A DNA stretch of 64,000 nucleotides, taken from Sphingomonadales bacterium 28-55-16 (GTDB taxonomy: Bacteria > Pseudomonadota > Alphaproteobacteria > Sphingomonadales > Sphingomonadaceae). Shown one piece after another: positions 16,498 to 26,698 of this stretch. The DNA lies in NCBI GenBank assembly GCA_002278855.1, contig NCGG01000011.1, forward strand, positions 18,851-82,850, given 5' to 3'. A program made the position numbers and the translations under genes. Each line of letters opens with the position of its first letter. Position 1 is the stretch's first letter. The notes under the pieces are model-generated. The model was not told the DNA's origin. It was given only the letters and a program-made list of their open reading frames with translations, and ran no database searches.

Positions 16498-17061
16498 ATG
16501 GGTATCATTGGTACAAGCATTAAGCCGTTCACCGCGCAATCGTACAAAGCGGGCAAGTTTGTCGAAGTGTCGGACGCCGACGTAAAAGGCAAATGGGGTG
16601 TTTTCTTTTTCTATCCAGCTGACTTTACCTTTGTCTGCCCCACCGAGTTGGAAGACCTTGCTGACCAGTATACCGACTTGCAAGCCATGGGGGTTGAAGT
16701 TTACTCTGTGTCGACCGACACGCATTTCAGCCACAAAGCATGGCATGACAGCTCGCCAGCAATTGGCAAAATCAACTACCACATGTTGGGCGACCAAAAC
16801 CATGTGATCAGCAACAATTTTGGCGTATTGCGCGAAGGTCAAGGTCTTGCAGACCGTGCAACTTTCGTTGTCGATCCCGATGGCGTCATTCAGGTCATGG
16901 AAATTACCTGTGAAGGCGTAGGCCGCAATGCGGTTGAACTGGTTCGCAAGATCAAGGCCGCCATTTATGTGCGTGAGCACCCAGGTCAGGTCTGCCCTGC
17001 GAAGTGGGAAGAAGGTAGCGAGACGCTGGCACCTTCGATCGACCTCGTCGGCAAGATCTAA
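16498..17061 (+). CDS. ahpC: Alkyl hydroperoxide reductase C (2-Cys peroxiredoxin)
   Basis: The 187-residue protein matches AhpC in length and motifs. The peroxidatic Cys47 lies in [13 protein letters not shown] and the resolving Cys166 in [10 protein letters not shown]. It reduces H2O2, organic peroxides and peroxynitrite in the cytoplasm and is recycled by AhpF, which is encoded next. The ATG at 16498 has AAGGG about eight bases upstream. A strong terminator-like hairpin directly follows the gene, so ahpC is probably expressed at a higher level than ahpF by partial read-through. Confidence 0.97.
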   Translation: MGIIGTSIKPFTAQSYKAGKFVEVSDADVKGKWGVFFFYPADFTFVCPTELEDLADQYTDLQAMGVEVYSVSTDTHFSHKAWHDSSPAIGKINYHMLGDQNHVISNNFGVLREGQGLADRATFVVDPDGVIQVMEITCEGVGRNAVELVRKIKAAIYVREHPGQVCPAKWEEGSETLAPSIDLVGKI

Positions 17062-17070
17062 ACCAAATAT

Positions 17071-17105
17071 CAGGTGCCGCGTGATTACCGCGGCACCTGC
17101 TTTTT
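17071..17105 (+). terminator. Intrinsic terminator between ahpC and ahpF
   Basis: A perfect 11-bp GC-rich stem (CAGGTGCCGCG / CGCGGCACCTG) with a 7-base loop is followed by CTTTTT. It begins 10 bases after the ahpC stop. This is the best intrinsic terminator in the window and probably reduces transcription into ahpF. Confidence 0.85.
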
Positions 17106-17174
17106 CGATGTTCGAAGACATGCGCACGCGTTGTTACGCGGCGTGATCCTGTATGCTTGAAAGAGGCTCTCCCC

Positions 17175-18725
17175 ATGCTTGATGCTGCTACAACTGCCCA
17201 GCTAAAAACCTATTTGGCAAACCTGCGCACGCCCGTTGAGCTCGTCGCGACTTTGGACGACAGCCCGAAATCATCCGAAATGCGGTCGCTGGTGGAAGCG
17301 GTGGCTGCGCAATCGGACCTTTTGTCCGCGCGCTATGACGGCCATGCTGACCGCACGCCGTCCTTTGCAATCCGCCGCGCAGATGGCACAGCAGAAACGC
17401 ATTTCGCTGGCCTGCCTTTGGGCCACGAATTCACCTCACTCGTGCTGGCACTCCTCCACATGGGTGGCCACCCGCCAAAGGAAGAGGCTGAACTGCTCGA
17501 TTCCGTCAAGGCGCTTGAAGGCACCTTCAAATTCGAAACATTTTTCTCTTTGTCATGCCAAAACTGTCCTGATGTTATTCAGGCAATCAATATTATGGCG
17601 GCATTGAACCCCGGCGTCAGCCATGTGGCCATTGACGGTGCAATGTTCCGAGAGGAAGTCGAGACCCGCAAAGTCATGGCCGTTCCGGCCATCTACCTCA
17701 ATGGTGAACCTTTCGGCCAAGGCCGTATGGACCTGTCGCAAATCATGGCGAAGTTGGACACGGGTACTGTTGCCCGTGCGGCTGAGAAAATTGCAGCAAA
17801 AGAGCCATTTGAAGTTCTTGTGGTTGGCGGTGGCCCCGCTGGCGCAGCCGCAGCTATTTACGCGGCGCGCAAAGGCATTCGAACCGGCGTAGTCGCCGAA
17901 CGCTTTGGTGGCCAAGTGCTCGACACAATGGGCATCGAAAACTTCATCTCGATACAGCATACCGAAGGCCCCAAACTCGCTGCACAATTGGAGCAGCATG
18001 TCCGCGAATATGATGTCGACATCATGAACCTGCAGACTGCCGCGGAACTCATCCCTGCCGGCGCCGATGGGCTGCATGAGATAAAGCTGGCAAGTGGTGC
18101 GTCGCTGAAGGCACGTACCTTAATCCTCTCCACTGGTGCGCGCTGGCGGCAAATGGGTGTCCCCGGCGAAGAGGAATATCGCAACAAAGGTGTGGCTTAT
18201 TGCCCACATTGCGATGGTCCATTGTACAAGGGCAAGCGCACGGCGGTGATCGGCGGCGGTAACTCCGGTGTTGAAGCCGCCATTGATCTTGCTGGCATCG
18301 TCGCTCATGTCACATTGATAGAATTTGACTCACAATTGCGCGCGGACGCCGTGCTCCAGAATAAACTGCGCAGCCTGCCGAATGTCGAGATCATCACGTC
18401 GGCGCTGAGTACGGAAGTGATTGGCGATGGAGAAAAGGTGCAAGCCTTGATCTACACCGACCGAAACACCGACGTGTCGCACCGTGTCGATCTGGACGGT
18501 ATATTCGTACAAATTGGTTTGGTTCCCAACACCGAATGGTTGAAGGGTCCGCTTACATTGTCGCCGCGCGGTGAAATTGAAGTCGATGCACATAATGCAA
18601 CGAACTTACCCGGCGTCTTTGCCGCCGGTGATGTGACGACAGTGCCCTATAAGCAGATCATCGTTGCCATGGGCGAAGGGACAAAGGCTGGCCTTTCGGC
18701 GTTTGATCACATCATCCGGCATTGA
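17175..18725 (+). CDS. ahpF: Alkyl hydroperoxide reductase subunit F
   Basis: The 516-residue flavoprotein feeds electrons from NADH to AhpC. The N-terminal double thioredoxin-like domain (about 1-200) carries the CxxC pair Cys128/Cys131 (SLSCQNCPD). The thioredoxin-reductase-like half has the FAD motif [16 protein letters not shown] (about 216-231), the redox pair Cys343/Cys346 (AYCPHCDGP) and the NAD motif [16 protein letters not shown]. The C-terminal [13 protein letters not shown] is typical. I start at ATG 17175 with AGAGG upstream; an in-frame TTG at 17157 is less likely. It follows ahpC after a terminator-like hairpin. Confidence 0.96.
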   Translation: MLDAATTAQLKTYLANLRTPVELVATLDDSPKSSEMRSLVEAVAAQSDLLSARYDGHADRTPSFAIRRADGTAETHFAGLPLGHEFTSLVLALLHMGGHPPKEEAELLDSVKALEGTFKFETFFSLSCQNCPDVIQAINIMAALNPGVSHVAIDGAMFREEVETRKVMAVPAIYLNGEPFGQGRMDLSQIMAKLDTGTVARAAEKIAAKEPFEVLVVGGGPAGAAAAIYAARKGIRTGVVAERFGGQVLDTMGIENFISIQHTEGPKLAAQLEQHVREYDVDIMNLQTAAELIPAGADGLHEIKLASGASLKARTLILSTGARWRQMGVPGEEEYRNKGVAYCPHCDGPLYKGKRTAVIGGGNSGVEAAIDLAGIVAHVTLIEFDSQLRADAVLQNKLRSLPNVEIITSALSTEVIGDGEKVQALIYTDRNTDVSHRVDLDGIFVQIGLVPNTEWLKGPLTLSPRGEIEVDAHNATNLPGVFAAGDVTTVPYKQIIVAMGEGTKAGLSAFDHIIRH

Positions 18726-18751
18726 TATCCGCCCCGGTTGGGCAAGACAAA

Positions 18752-18801
18752 GCGCAACGCGGTTTGCGCCTGTCACATAGCTTTTCCGCAAGAAAAGCTA
18801 T
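18752..18801 (+). terminator. Hairpins after ahpF
   Basis: Downstream of the ahpF stop are a short GCGCAA/TTGCGC stem (18752-18769) and a perfect 10-bp stem ATAGCTTTTC / GAAAAGCTAT with a 5-base loop (18777-18801). No U run follows, so this is a tentative terminator between ahpF and the efflux genes. Confidence 0.45.
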
Positions 18802-18888
18802 ATTCGTCGAATAATGCTGGTCGATTGCAGCAAGTTCCGCCAACAGGACAAGCGAGAATTCCTAATCCCCTGCCCTACCCGGTGAAAA

Positions 18889-19938
18889 ATGCATAAGCCT
18901 ATCATTCTGTCGTTGATGTTCTGCGTTGCCGCCTGTGGAGGCGGTAGCGATGAAAAGCGCGAACGTCCGGCGCCTTTGGTAACTGTCGGTCCTGCAGTCT
19001 CAAATCAATTCTCGGACAATTATGTCGCGATAGGCACCGCCAATGCCAATGAACAGGTATCGGTGCGCGCACCGGTTACCGAGCGGGTAACGCAGCTTGG
19101 CTTTTCCGATGGGGCTTATGTCCAAAAAGGGCAGATGCTTGCTGTGCTCGCACAGGGGCAGGAAACCGCGTCGCTCGCCAGCGCGCAAGCACGGGTACGC
19201 GAGGCGGACCAGCAACTGGCGCGCATCACCGAGCTCCATCGCCGCGGCTTTGCAACCAACGCAAGCTTGGAAGCCCAAACAGCATCAGCCAGCGCAGCAA
19301 AAGCCATGGCGAATGAGGCGCGGGCGTCCATTGGCGACCGCGTCGTCCGTGCGCCATTCTCCGGCCAAGTATCCTTGCGGCGCATATCCGTCGGCGCCGT
19401 CGTCAGCGCGGGCGATGAAATCGCGGCTGTAAGCGACCTCAGCTCCATAAAACTGGACTTTACGATTCCTGAGACGATGCTTTCCAATGTTCAGGTCGGG
19501 CAAAATATTACTGCCAAGGCATCTGCTTATCCCGATTATGTTGCATCGGGAAAAATAATTGCAATTGATCCGGTGGTTAACCCACAAACCCGGACCGCGA
19601 CATTGCGTGCAATATTGCCAAACCGCGATGCTTTGCTGAAACCCGGCATGCTGCTCTCGGTAACGATTACCTCAAAAACGCGCATAGCCCCTGCGGTTCC
19701 GGAACTTTCCTTGGTGCGCGAAGGCGACACCAGTTTTGTCTATATCATTGGGACAGATTTAAAGGCCAAACGCATGCCGGTTGTAACCGGTGCACGTGAC
19801 GGCAACCTGGTCGAAGTCATTGAAGGATTGAAAGTGGGCGACCGGATTGTGACCGAAGGCGTCGTGAAGCTCTCTGATGGCGCGACTGTCCGCACAGAGA
19901 AAGCCAAAGACGGCGATAGATCGAACAAAACGCCTTGA
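18889..19938 (+). CDS. RND efflux periplasmic adaptor (membrane fusion protein), lipoprotein
   Basis: A 349-residue HlyD/AcrA-type adaptor. The signal peptide ends in a lipobox, CVAACGGG, so the mature protein is likely anchored to the inner membrane by lipid. The lipoyl/barrel-sandwich part (GTANANEQVSVRAPV ... VRAPFSGQVSLRRISVG) is split by a short coiled-coil hairpin of about 60 residues rich in Ala, Arg and Glu, followed by the beta-barrel domain. It links the inner-membrane pump to an outer-membrane channel. The pump gene follows after 12 bases. No outer-membrane factor gene is present nearby, so a TolC-like protein encoded elsewhere must be used. Confidence 0.93.
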   Translation: MHKPIILSLMFCVAACGGGSDEKRERPAPLVTVGPAVSNQFSDNYVAIGTANANEQVSVRAPVTERVTQLGFSDGAYVQKGQMLAVLAQGQETASLASAQARVREADQQLARITELHRRGFATNASLEAQTASASAAKAMANEARASIGDRVVRAPFSGQVSLRRISVGAVVSAGDEIAAVSDLSSIKLDFTIPETMLSNVQVGQNITAKASAYPDYVASGKIIAIDPVVNPQTRTATLRAILPNRDALLKPGMLLSVTITSKTRIAPAVPELSLVREGDTSFVYIIGTDLKAKRMPVVTGARDGNLVEVIEGLKVGDRIVTEGVVKLSDGATVRTEKAKDGDRSNKTP

Positions 19939-19950
19939 TGTTGATCTGAC

Positions 19951-22900
19951 ATGCGCATTTCCGATATCTCTGTCCGCAGGCCGGTATTCGCCGCTGTTAT
20001 CGCCATACTTATGGTGTTGGTTGGGATCGTTGGCTTTTTAAATTTGCCCGTCCGGGAATATCCGGACACCGAACCCCCAATCGTGTCTGTTGAGACGGCG
20101 TATACTGGCGCTGCCGCAAGCGTTGTGGAAACACGCGTGACACAAGTTCTCGAAAACGCGCTTGCGGGAATTGAAGGCATCCAAACGATCACGTCGCGGT
20201 CACGCGATGGCAAGTCTGACATTACCATTGAGTTTGCGCCCGGTCGCGCTGTCGATAGCGCAGCCAATGATGTGCGCGACCGTGTCGGCGGCGTCGCGGA
20301 TGATTTGCCCGAAGAAGTGTTGGCGCCAGAGGTGCGCAAAGTGGACGCCGATGCATCGCCAATATTGTTCCTCGTTGTGTCCAAGCCAGGCTGGTCGCGT
20401 CTTGAGTTAAGCGATTATGTGGATCGCAATATTGTCGACCGTTTTTCAGCCATCGATGGTGTTGCCCGCATTTTTGTAGGCGGCGAAGCGCGGCCATCTA
20501 TGCGTATCTGGCTTCAACCTGACCGGCTTGCTGCCCTAGGTTTGACGCCGCTGGATGTTGAAAATGCCTTGCGCAGCCAAAATGTTGAGTTGCCCGCTGG
20601 GCGATTGGAATCCACTGACCAAAATGTCACGCTGCGGGTCAGCCGTCCCTTTGGTAATGAAGCCGAATTCCGGCAGTTGGTCGTCGCCCGCGGCACTGAC
20701 GGATCGCTCACGCGTCTATCCGACGTTGCGCGGGTCGAAACAGGCCCGGAAAACCCCTATGCCGCATTTCGACTGAATGGCGAGTCAGCCTTGGGCTTAG
20801 GTATTGTGCGTCAGTCAGGGGCGAACACTTTGGCCGTGGCGGAAAGCGCCAAGGCGCTCGCCGAGAAAATCAAGCCTGCGCTGCCGCGCGGCATGACGAT
20901 TTCTATCGGATCCGACGATTCGCTGTTCATCGGCAAGGCTATCAGTGGCGTCTGGACGACTTTGGCCGAAGCTGCGGCGTTGGTTGTGCTTGTCATCTTC
21001 CTGTTTTTGGGCAGTTGGCGTGCCACGATCATTCCTGCCGTGACGGTGCCCATTTGCCTTCTTGCGACCTTTGCGGTGTTGTGGATGTTCGGATTTTCGA
21101 TCAACTTGCTCACGCTGCTGGCGCTCGTACTGGCCATAGGCTTGGTCGTCGACGACGCCATTGTTGTCCTTGAAAATGTATATCACCGGATTGAGCAAGG
21201 CGAAACGCCTTTGGTCGCCGCGGTAACCGGTACACGGCAAGTCGCCTTTGCGGTCATTTCGACCACAATCGTCGTTTGCGCGGTGTTTGTGCCCGTGATG
21301 TTCCTCGCAGGGCAAACAGGGTTGCTTTTCCGCGAACTGGCGGGCGCGATGATAGCGGCTGTCGCCTTTTCCGGCTTCGTTGCGCTTAGTCTTGCGCCGA
21401 TGCTATGTTCAAAATTGCTGAAGCAAGAAAAGCGCGGACGTTTGGCATCATGGGTAGATGACAAGTTTCAACGGATTGAACGGCGTTATGCCAACCTGCT
21501 GTCGCGCGTCATTGCAAAGCCATTGGTGGCGCTGCTGGGCGTGCTTACGTTCTTGCTGGTTGCAGGGTTTCTATTCACGACCATCCAATCCGAACTTGCA
21601 CCCGCCGAAGACGTAGGAATCCTGAGCGCGAATATCACCGCGCCGGAAGGCACGAGCTATGAGGCCATGGACAAATATATGCTGCAGGCGTCCGAACCAT
21701 TGCTGAAATTGCGCGACAAGGGCACTATTCGCTCCATGATTCAGCGGACGCCAGGCGGGTTTTCAGCCAGCGATGATTTCAATTCAGGTACATTTGTGAT
21801 TTTCCTTAAGCCTTGGGAAGAGCGCACCGAGACGACTGAAGATGTCGTCGCGCAGGTCAACAAAATCCTTGCCGAGTTGCCCGCCGTTCGCGGCAACGGC
21901 GCGGCGCGGTCCTCGATCGGACGCGGTCGGGGCCAGCCTCTGAATTTCGTCATTGCGGGCGCGACCTATGAATCGCTGACCGTGGCACGCAACCGGATAT
22001 TGGCCGCAGCAAGTCAAAACCCCGGCATCGTGAACCTCGATTCCGATTATAAAGAAACCAAGCCACAGATGGAGATCCGGGTTGATACCGCCCGTGCGGG
22101 CGACCTTGGCATATCGGTGGCTGATGTGGGTCAGGCACTTCAATCATTGCTGGGATCGCGGCGGGTCTCGACCTATGTCGATCGCGGCGAAGAATATCGT
22201 GTGATCGTGCAGGCGGACGCGCAAGATCGTGCCACCGCCGAAAACCTCGCAGCTATTCAACTGCGGACGCGCGACGGCGCGTTAGTCTCTTTGGCCAACG
22301 TGATCACTTATGCTGAAACAGCGGGTGCACGCGATTTGGGCCGTTACAATAAGCTGCGCGCTATTACCTTATCGGGCGGCCTGGCACCGGGCTATTCCAT
22401 GGGCCAAGCGCTCGCATTTTTGGAAGAACAAGCGGCCGCATCACCCGAGGTGCTGGCCGTTGGCTATCGTGGTGAAAGTCAGGCGTTCAAGGAAACGGGC
22501 GGTTCCATCATCATGGTCTTTTTCTTGACCATCCTTCTTGTGTATCTGGTGCTGGCAGCCCAATTTGAGAGCTTTGTACATCCGGCAACGATTATCACCA
22601 CAGTGCCCTTGGCTGTGGGCGGCGGCATTATTGGGCTTGCCCTTACGGGTATGACGCTGAACCTGTATAGTCAGATCGGTATTGTCATGCTTGTTGGGTT
22701 AGCGGCAAAGAACGGTATCCTCATTGTCGAATTCGCCAACCAATTGCGTGACGAAGGCATAGAAATTCTGGACGCGATTCAGCAGGCCGCTACGCGCCGC
22801 TTACGCCCGATTCTCATGACATCCATCGCCACCGTGTTCGGCGCGATCCCCTTGGCCATTGCCAGCGGCGCGGGCGGCGCCGCTCGATCAGCAATCGGTG

Positions 22901-23049
22901 TGGTTATTGTCTTCGGCGTAACGCTCGCGACGCTCATCACCCTGGTGCTCATTCCGCTGATTTATGCGCGGCTCGCCAAATATACCAGTTCGCCCGAGGC
23001 AGTGTCACGCCGCCTTGAACAGGAAATGCAAACGCAAGAGCAGCCCTGA
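19951..23049 (+). CDS. RND multidrug/solute efflux pump, HAE-1-type inner-membrane subunit
   Basis: A 1,032-residue AcrB/MexF-like protein with the duplicated RND layout: TM1, a large periplasmic porter loop, TM2-6, TM7, a second loop and TM8-12. The proton-relay pair is seen in TM4 as GLVVDDAIVVLENVYHR. The C-terminal half contains VGLAAKNGILIVEFANQ and RLRPILMTSIATVFGA, both typical of HAE-1 pumps. It exports hydrophobic or amphipathic compounds by proton antiport as a trimer. It is co-transcribed with the adaptor 12 bases upstream. The substrate cannot be predicted and no regulator gene is adjacent. Confidence 0.95.
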   Translation: MRISDISVRRPVFAAVIAILMVLVGIVGFLNLPVREYPDTEPPIVSVETAYTGAAASVVETRVTQVLENALAGIEGIQTITSRSRDGKSDITIEFAPGRAVDSAANDVRDRVGGVADDLPEEVLAPEVRKVDADASPILFLVVSKPGWSRLELSDYVDRNIVDRFSAIDGVARIFVGGEARPSMRIWLQPDRLAALGLTPLDVENALRSQNVELPAGRLESTDQNVTLRVSRPFGNEAEFRQLVVARGTDGSLTRLSDVARVETGPENPYAAFRLNGESALGLGIVRQSGANTLAVAESAKALAEKIKPALPRGMTISIGSDDSLFIGKAISGVWTTLAEAAALVVLVIFLFLGSWRATIIPAVTVPICLLATFAVLWMFGFSINLLTLLALVLAIGLVVDDAIVVLENVYHRIEQGETPLVAAVTGTRQVAFAVISTTIVVCAVFVPVMFLAGQTGLLFRELAGAMIAAVAFSGFVALSLAPMLCSKLLKQEKRGRLASWVDDKFQRIERRYANLLSRVIAKPLVALLGVLTFLLVAGFLFTTIQSELAPAEDVGILSANITAPEGTSYEAMDKYMLQASEPLLKLRDKGTIRSMIQRTPGGFSASDDFNSGTFVIFLKPWEERTETTEDVVAQVNKILAELPAVRGNGAARSSIGRGRGQPLNFVIAGATYESLTVARNRILAAASQNPGIVNLDSDYKETKPQMEIRVDTARAGDLGISVADVGQALQSLLGSRRVSTYVDRGEEYRVIVQADAQDRATAENLAAIQLRTRDGALVSLANVITYAETAGARDLGRYNKLRAITLSGGLAPGYSMGQALAFLEEQAAASPEVLAVGYRGESQAFKETGGSIIMVFFLTILLVYLVLAAQFESFVHPATIITTVPLAVGGGIIGLALTGMTLNLYSQIGIVMLVGLAAKNGILIVEFANQLRDEGIEILDAIQQAATRRLRPILMTSIATVFGAIPLAIASGAGGAARSAIGVVIVFGVTLATLITLVLIPLIYARLAKYTSSPEAVSRRLEQEMQTQEQP

Positions 23050-23097
23050 GCTTCAGTCGACGAAAATTGTCTAATCTTACAAGTCTCTAAAAACATT

Positions 23098-23126
23098 TTG
23101 TCTATTTATTAATATGTTAGGTATAT
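23098..23126 (+). promoter_or_regulatory. Possible sigma70-type promoter for the wecB-ugd region
   Basis: TTGTCT (23098-23103) and GTATAT (23121-23126) are separated by 17 bases in the AT-rich gap after the RND pump gene, about 40 bases before the wecB start. The match to the consensus is partial, so this is tentative. Confidence 0.4.
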
Positions 23127-23165
23127 CTGCGTTCGTGCCTCGGCCAGCGGATGCAGGGACCGCAT

Positions 23166-24308
23166 ATGTACAAGAATATGGTAATATTCGGCACGCGGCC
23201 CGAAGCAATAAAGCTTTTCCCGGTTATCGATGCTTTGTCTCGCTATTCAGGCATGCAGACTGAAGTTTTGGTGACCGCACAGCATCGACAGATGCTGGAT
23301 CAAGTGCTGGCGATTAGCGGGATCGTGCCGGATTATGACCTTGACCTCATGCAACCTGGCCAATCGCTGGATATGCTTACGGCGCGCTTGCTTGACGGCA
23401 TTGGTGCCGTTTTGGATAGAGCCGCACCCGATCGTGTGATTGTGCAAGGTGATACTGCGACAGCCATGGTAGGCGCGCTTGCGGCTTATCATCGCAAAAT
23501 CCCGGTGAGCCATGTCGAGGCCGGTTTGCGCAGCCACGACATCTACCAGCCATGGCCCGAGGAAGTGAACCGCAAAATTATTGGAACTATCGCTGATCAG
23601 CATTTCGCGCCGACGATGGCTACCGCTGCGGCATTACAGTCGGAGGCGGTACCGGACGATCGTGTTTTTGTGACAGGCAATACTGTGATTGACGCGCTGC
23701 ATTGGGTGACGAACCGTATCGCGCAAGACCCTTCGTTGGCGGTCCGCCTTGCGCCGCTTGAGGCGCGCTTTCAGGGCCGCAAGATCATCGGCATTACCAC
23801 CCACCGCCGCGAGAATTTCGGAAACGGTATGAACAATATCGCTGCAGCCATAGCGGCCATCGCCGCGCGCGACGATGTGGCATGTGTCTTGCCTGTACAT
23901 CTGAACCCAAATGTCCGCGCGGTAATGGAGGCTGCTTTAGGAAATCTGCCGAATGTTGCGCTGATTGAACCGCTCGATTATCCCAGCTTCGCACGCTTAT
24001 TGTCGATTAGCCACGTCATCCTCACCGACAGCGGCGGCGTCCAAGAAGAGGCGCCGGCGCTTGGCAAGCCCGTGCTGGTTATGCGCAATACCACGGAGCG
24101 TCCCGAGGGCATAATTGCGGGTACAGCAAAGCTGGTTGGTACTGATAAACACAGAATAATGTCGGAAATTTTCACGCTTTTGGACGATAGCGCTGCTTAT
24201 GCAGCAATGGCGCGCGCGCATAATCCTTTTGGGGATGGGCAAGCGAGCCAGCGCATCGCAGAGATTATCTGGAATGCGCATCGACAAGATCGTTTTTTCT
24301 CTGGTTAG
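23166..24308 (+). CDS. wecB: UDP-N-acetylglucosamine 2-epimerase (non-hydrolysing)
   Basis: The 380-residue protein interconverts UDP-GlcNAc and UDP-ManNAc, a precursor for capsule, enterobacterial-antigen-like or exopolysaccharide sugars. Family motifs are clear: IFGTRPEAIKLFPV at the N-terminus, SHVEAGLRSHD, the substrate-binding TTHRRENFG, and LTDSGGVQEEAPALGKPVL near the C-terminus. The start ATG 23166 has a GGGA seven bases upstream; the longer TTG/ATG frame from 23151 is less likely. It is 90 bases before ugd, and together they supply sugar nucleotides for surface polysaccharide. No glycosyltransferase is present here. Confidence 0.94.
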   Translation: MYKNMVIFGTRPEAIKLFPVIDALSRYSGMQTEVLVTAQHRQMLDQVLAISGIVPDYDLDLMQPGQSLDMLTARLLDGIGAVLDRAAPDRVIVQGDTATAMVGALAAYHRKIPVSHVEAGLRSHDIYQPWPEEVNRKIIGTIADQHFAPTMATAAALQSEAVPDDRVFVTGNTVIDALHWVTNRIAQDPSLAVRLAPLEARFQGRKIIGITTHRRENFGNGMNNIAAAIAAIAARDDVACVLPVHLNPNVRAVMEAALGNLPNVALIEPLDYPSFARLLSISHVILTDSGGVQEEAPALGKPVLVMRNTTERPEGIIAGTAKLVGTDKHRIMSEIFTLLDDSAAYAAMARAHNPFGDGQASQRIAEIIWNAHRQDRFFSG

Positions 24309-24398
24309 TATCGGTGCGGACTGCTGTGACACTTGTTCCCGACCAAATAACGTCATAAGGCGCTGCTATTCGGCAGCAGCCTTCAAGAGGGACACCCA

Positions 24399-25700
24399 AT
24401 GAAAATTGCAATGATCGGTTCTGGCTATGTCGGCCTTGTATCTGGAGCATGCTTTGCCGATTTCGGACATGATGTTGTCTGCGTGGACAAGGATGCGGCC
24501 AAAATCGACCGGTTGAACGCGAATATCATGCCGATTTACGAGCCCGGCTTGGACGCATTGGTCAAAACCAATGTCGACGCTGGACGGCTGAGCTTTTCGA
24601 CAGATGTTCTGCAGTCAGTTAAAGGCTGCGACGCTGTTTTCATAGCGGTTGGCACGCCGTCACGCCGTGGCGATGGCCACGCAGACTTGAGCTATGTCTA
24701 TGCCGCGGCAGAGGAATTGGCCCACGCAATTGACCCGCGTACCGTTGTCGTAACAAAATCTACAGTTCCTGTGGGTACGGGCGACGAGGTTGAACGCATC
24801 ATTCGTGAAACCAGCCCACAGCTTGAGTTTGCAGTCGTATCAAACCCCGAATTCTTGCGCGAGGGCGCAGCCATCGGTGACTTCAAACGTCCTGATCGCA
24901 TTGTCGTGGGCAGCGATGTGGAATGGGCCCGCGATGTCATGCGCGCGGTGTACCGTCCGCTGTTTCTCAACGAATCGCCTTTATTGTTCACCAGCCGCCG
25001 TTCGTCCGAGCTGATCAAATATGCCGCCAACGCGTTTCTGGCGACGAAGATCACCTTTATCAACGAAATGGCGGATCTGTGTGAGAAGCTGGGCGCCAAT
25101 GTGCAAGACGTGTCGCGCGGCATCGGCCTTGATAACCGTATCGGATCGAAATTCTTACATGCTGGTCCGGGCTATGGGGGCAGCTGCTTTCCAAAGGACA
25201 CGCTGGCGCTCCTCAAGACCGCTCAGGATCATGAAACGCCCGTTCGGATAGTTGAGGCTGTCGTTCAGGCAAATGACCTCAGAAAACGCGCTATGGGCCG
25301 CAAGATCATTGCCGCATTGGGCGGCGATGTGCGCGGCTTGAAAATTGGCTTGCTTGGCCTGACTTTCAAACCCAACACCGATGATATGCGCGATGCGCCG
25401 TCCATCGCGATTGTTCAGACATTGCTCGATGCCGGTGCGGTTGTGCACGCACACGACCCCGAAGGCATGGAGGAAGCCGCGAAGATCCTTCCCGATGTCA
25501 TTATGGCGAGCAGCGCTTATGATGCCGCGCAAGATGCACATGCAGTAGCCTTGATCACAGAATGGGACGCCTATCGCGCGCTTGATCTCAAGAAACTGCA
25601 TGCCGCGATGGCGGGCGATGTTCTCGTGGACTTGCGCAACATATACCGCACGGAAGAAGCGCAAGCCGCTGGTTTCAATTATGTTAGCGTCGGGCGCTGA
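24399..25700 (+). CDS. ugd: UDP-glucose 6-dehydrogenase
   Basis: A 433-residue UDP-glucose/GDP-mannose dehydrogenase family protein. It has the N-terminal NAD site MKIAMIGSGYVGLVSGACFA, the linker EFLREGAAIGDF, and the catalytic Cys263 in GPGYGGSCFPKDTLA, with LTFKPNTDDMRDAPS in the C-terminal UDP-binding domain. It oxidises UDP-glucose twice to UDP-glucuronate for exopolysaccharide or glycolipid synthesis. A ribosome site AGAGGG lies nine bases upstream, after a leader with a GCTGCT/AGCAGC hairpin at 24362-24380. The UDP-glucose type is favoured over the GDP-mannose or ManNAc types from the conserved motifs, but the latter are not fully excluded. Confidence 0.92.
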   Translation: MKIAMIGSGYVGLVSGACFADFGHDVVCVDKDAAKIDRLNANIMPIYEPGLDALVKTNVDAGRLSFSTDVLQSVKGCDAVFIAVGTPSRRGDGHADLSYVYAAAEELAHAIDPRTVVVTKSTVPVGTGDEVERIIRETSPQLEFAVVSNPEFLREGAAIGDFKRPDRIVVGSDVEWARDVMRAVYRPLFLNESPLLFTSRRSSELIKYAANAFLATKITFINEMADLCEKLGANVQDVSRGIGLDNRIGSKFLHAGPGYGGSCFPKDTLALLKTAQDHETPVRIVEAVVQANDLRKRAMGRKIIAALGGDVRGLKIGLLGLTFKPNTDDMRDAPSIAIVQTLLDAGAVVHAHDPEGMEEAAKILPDVIMASSAYDAAQDAHAVALITEWDAYRALDLKKLHAAMAGDVLVDLRNIYRTEEAQAAGFNYVSVGR

Positions 25701-25783
25701 CGAACTTAGGCAATAGTAGAACTTGAACGGCTACAAGCCTTTGATGCTTGCGGCGCGTGGGTCTATGCGTAAGTAAAACGGCA

Positions 25784-26698
25784 ATGCTGCGCGACCTAAC
25801 ACATCTCGAACGGCTTGAAGCCGAAAGTATCCATATCATGCGTGAGGTGGTTGCCGAGGCTGAGCGCCCTGTCATGCTCTATTCGGTCGGTAAAGACAGT
25901 GCAGTCATGCTGCATTTGGCGCGCAAGGCGTTTTACCCTGCCCCTCCACCCTTTCCTTTGCTGCATGTCGACACAACATGGAAATTTGCTGAAATGTACG
26001 CATTGCGGGAAAAGGCAGCGCGCGACGCGGGTATGGAGCTGTTAATCTGGCAAAACCCAGATGCCTTGGCACAAGCGATCAATCCGTTTGACCATGGCCC
26101 GCTGCACACGGACATGTGGAAAACAGAGGGCCTTAAGCAGGCTCTGAACCATTATGGCTTTGACGCCGCTTTTGGTGGCGCACGACGCGACGAGGAAAAA
26201 AGCCGCGCCAAGGAGCGTGTCTTCAGCTTTCGTTCGGAAGCGCATCGCTGGGATCCGAAAAACCAACGGCCAGAGCTTTGGAACATCTATAATGCCCGCA
26301 AAAATCGCGGGGAAAGCATGCGGGTCTTCCCCATCTCCAATTGGACCGAGCTCGATATTTGGCAGTATATCCAACTCAACAAAATCGAGATTGTCCCTTT
26401 ATATTTCAGCGCCCCGCGGCCCACATACACGTGGGACGGGCAATTGTTCATGGCGGATGACTTGCCCCGCCTGGAAAAGATACTTGGCCGCCAGCTGGAT
26501 ATTGTTGAACGCTCGGTTCGGTTTCGTACCTTGGGATGCTTTCCCCTGACCGGCGCCGTCGAGAGCGAAGCGGCTTCCTTGAACGAGGTCATTCAGGAAA
26601 TGTTGCTGACCACCTCGTCCGAACGACAGGGTCGGGTCATCGACAAGGACGCGGGCGACGGGTCGATGGAAAAGAAGAAGCAGGAGGGCTATTTCTGA
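25784..26698 (+). CDS. cysD: Sulfate adenylyltransferase subunit 2
   Basis: The 304-residue PP-loop enzyme forms adenylyl sulfate (APS) from ATP and sulfate together with CysN. It carries the PP-loop [29 protein letters not shown], and the typical C-terminal [13 protein letters not shown] and EKKKQEGYF ending. I start at ATG 25784, giving the usual family length; the upstream open frame begins with TTG and looks unlike the family, although the ribosome site for the ATG is weak. Its stop overlaps the cysN start (TGATG), so translation is coupled. Confidence 0.95.
   Translation: MLRDLTHLERLEAESIHIMREVVAEAERPVMLYSVGKDSAVMLHLARKAFYPAPPPFPLLHVDTTWKFAEMYALREKAARDAGMELLIWQNPDALAQAINPFDHGPLHTDMWKTEGLKQALNHYGFDAAFGGARRDEEKSRAKERVFSFRSEAHRWDPKNQRPELWNIYNARKNRGESMRVFPISNWTELDIWQYIQLNKIEIVPLYFSAPRPTYTWDGQLFMADDLPRLEKILGRQLDIVERSVRFRTLGCFPLTGAVESEAASLNEVIQEMLLTTSSERQGRVIDKDAGDGSMEKKKQEGYF

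Noticed and set aside
26536..26697. Extended N-terminus for CysN
   Set aside because: It lies inside cysD in another frame, and the TGATG start with a strong ribosome site gives the normal family N-terminus.
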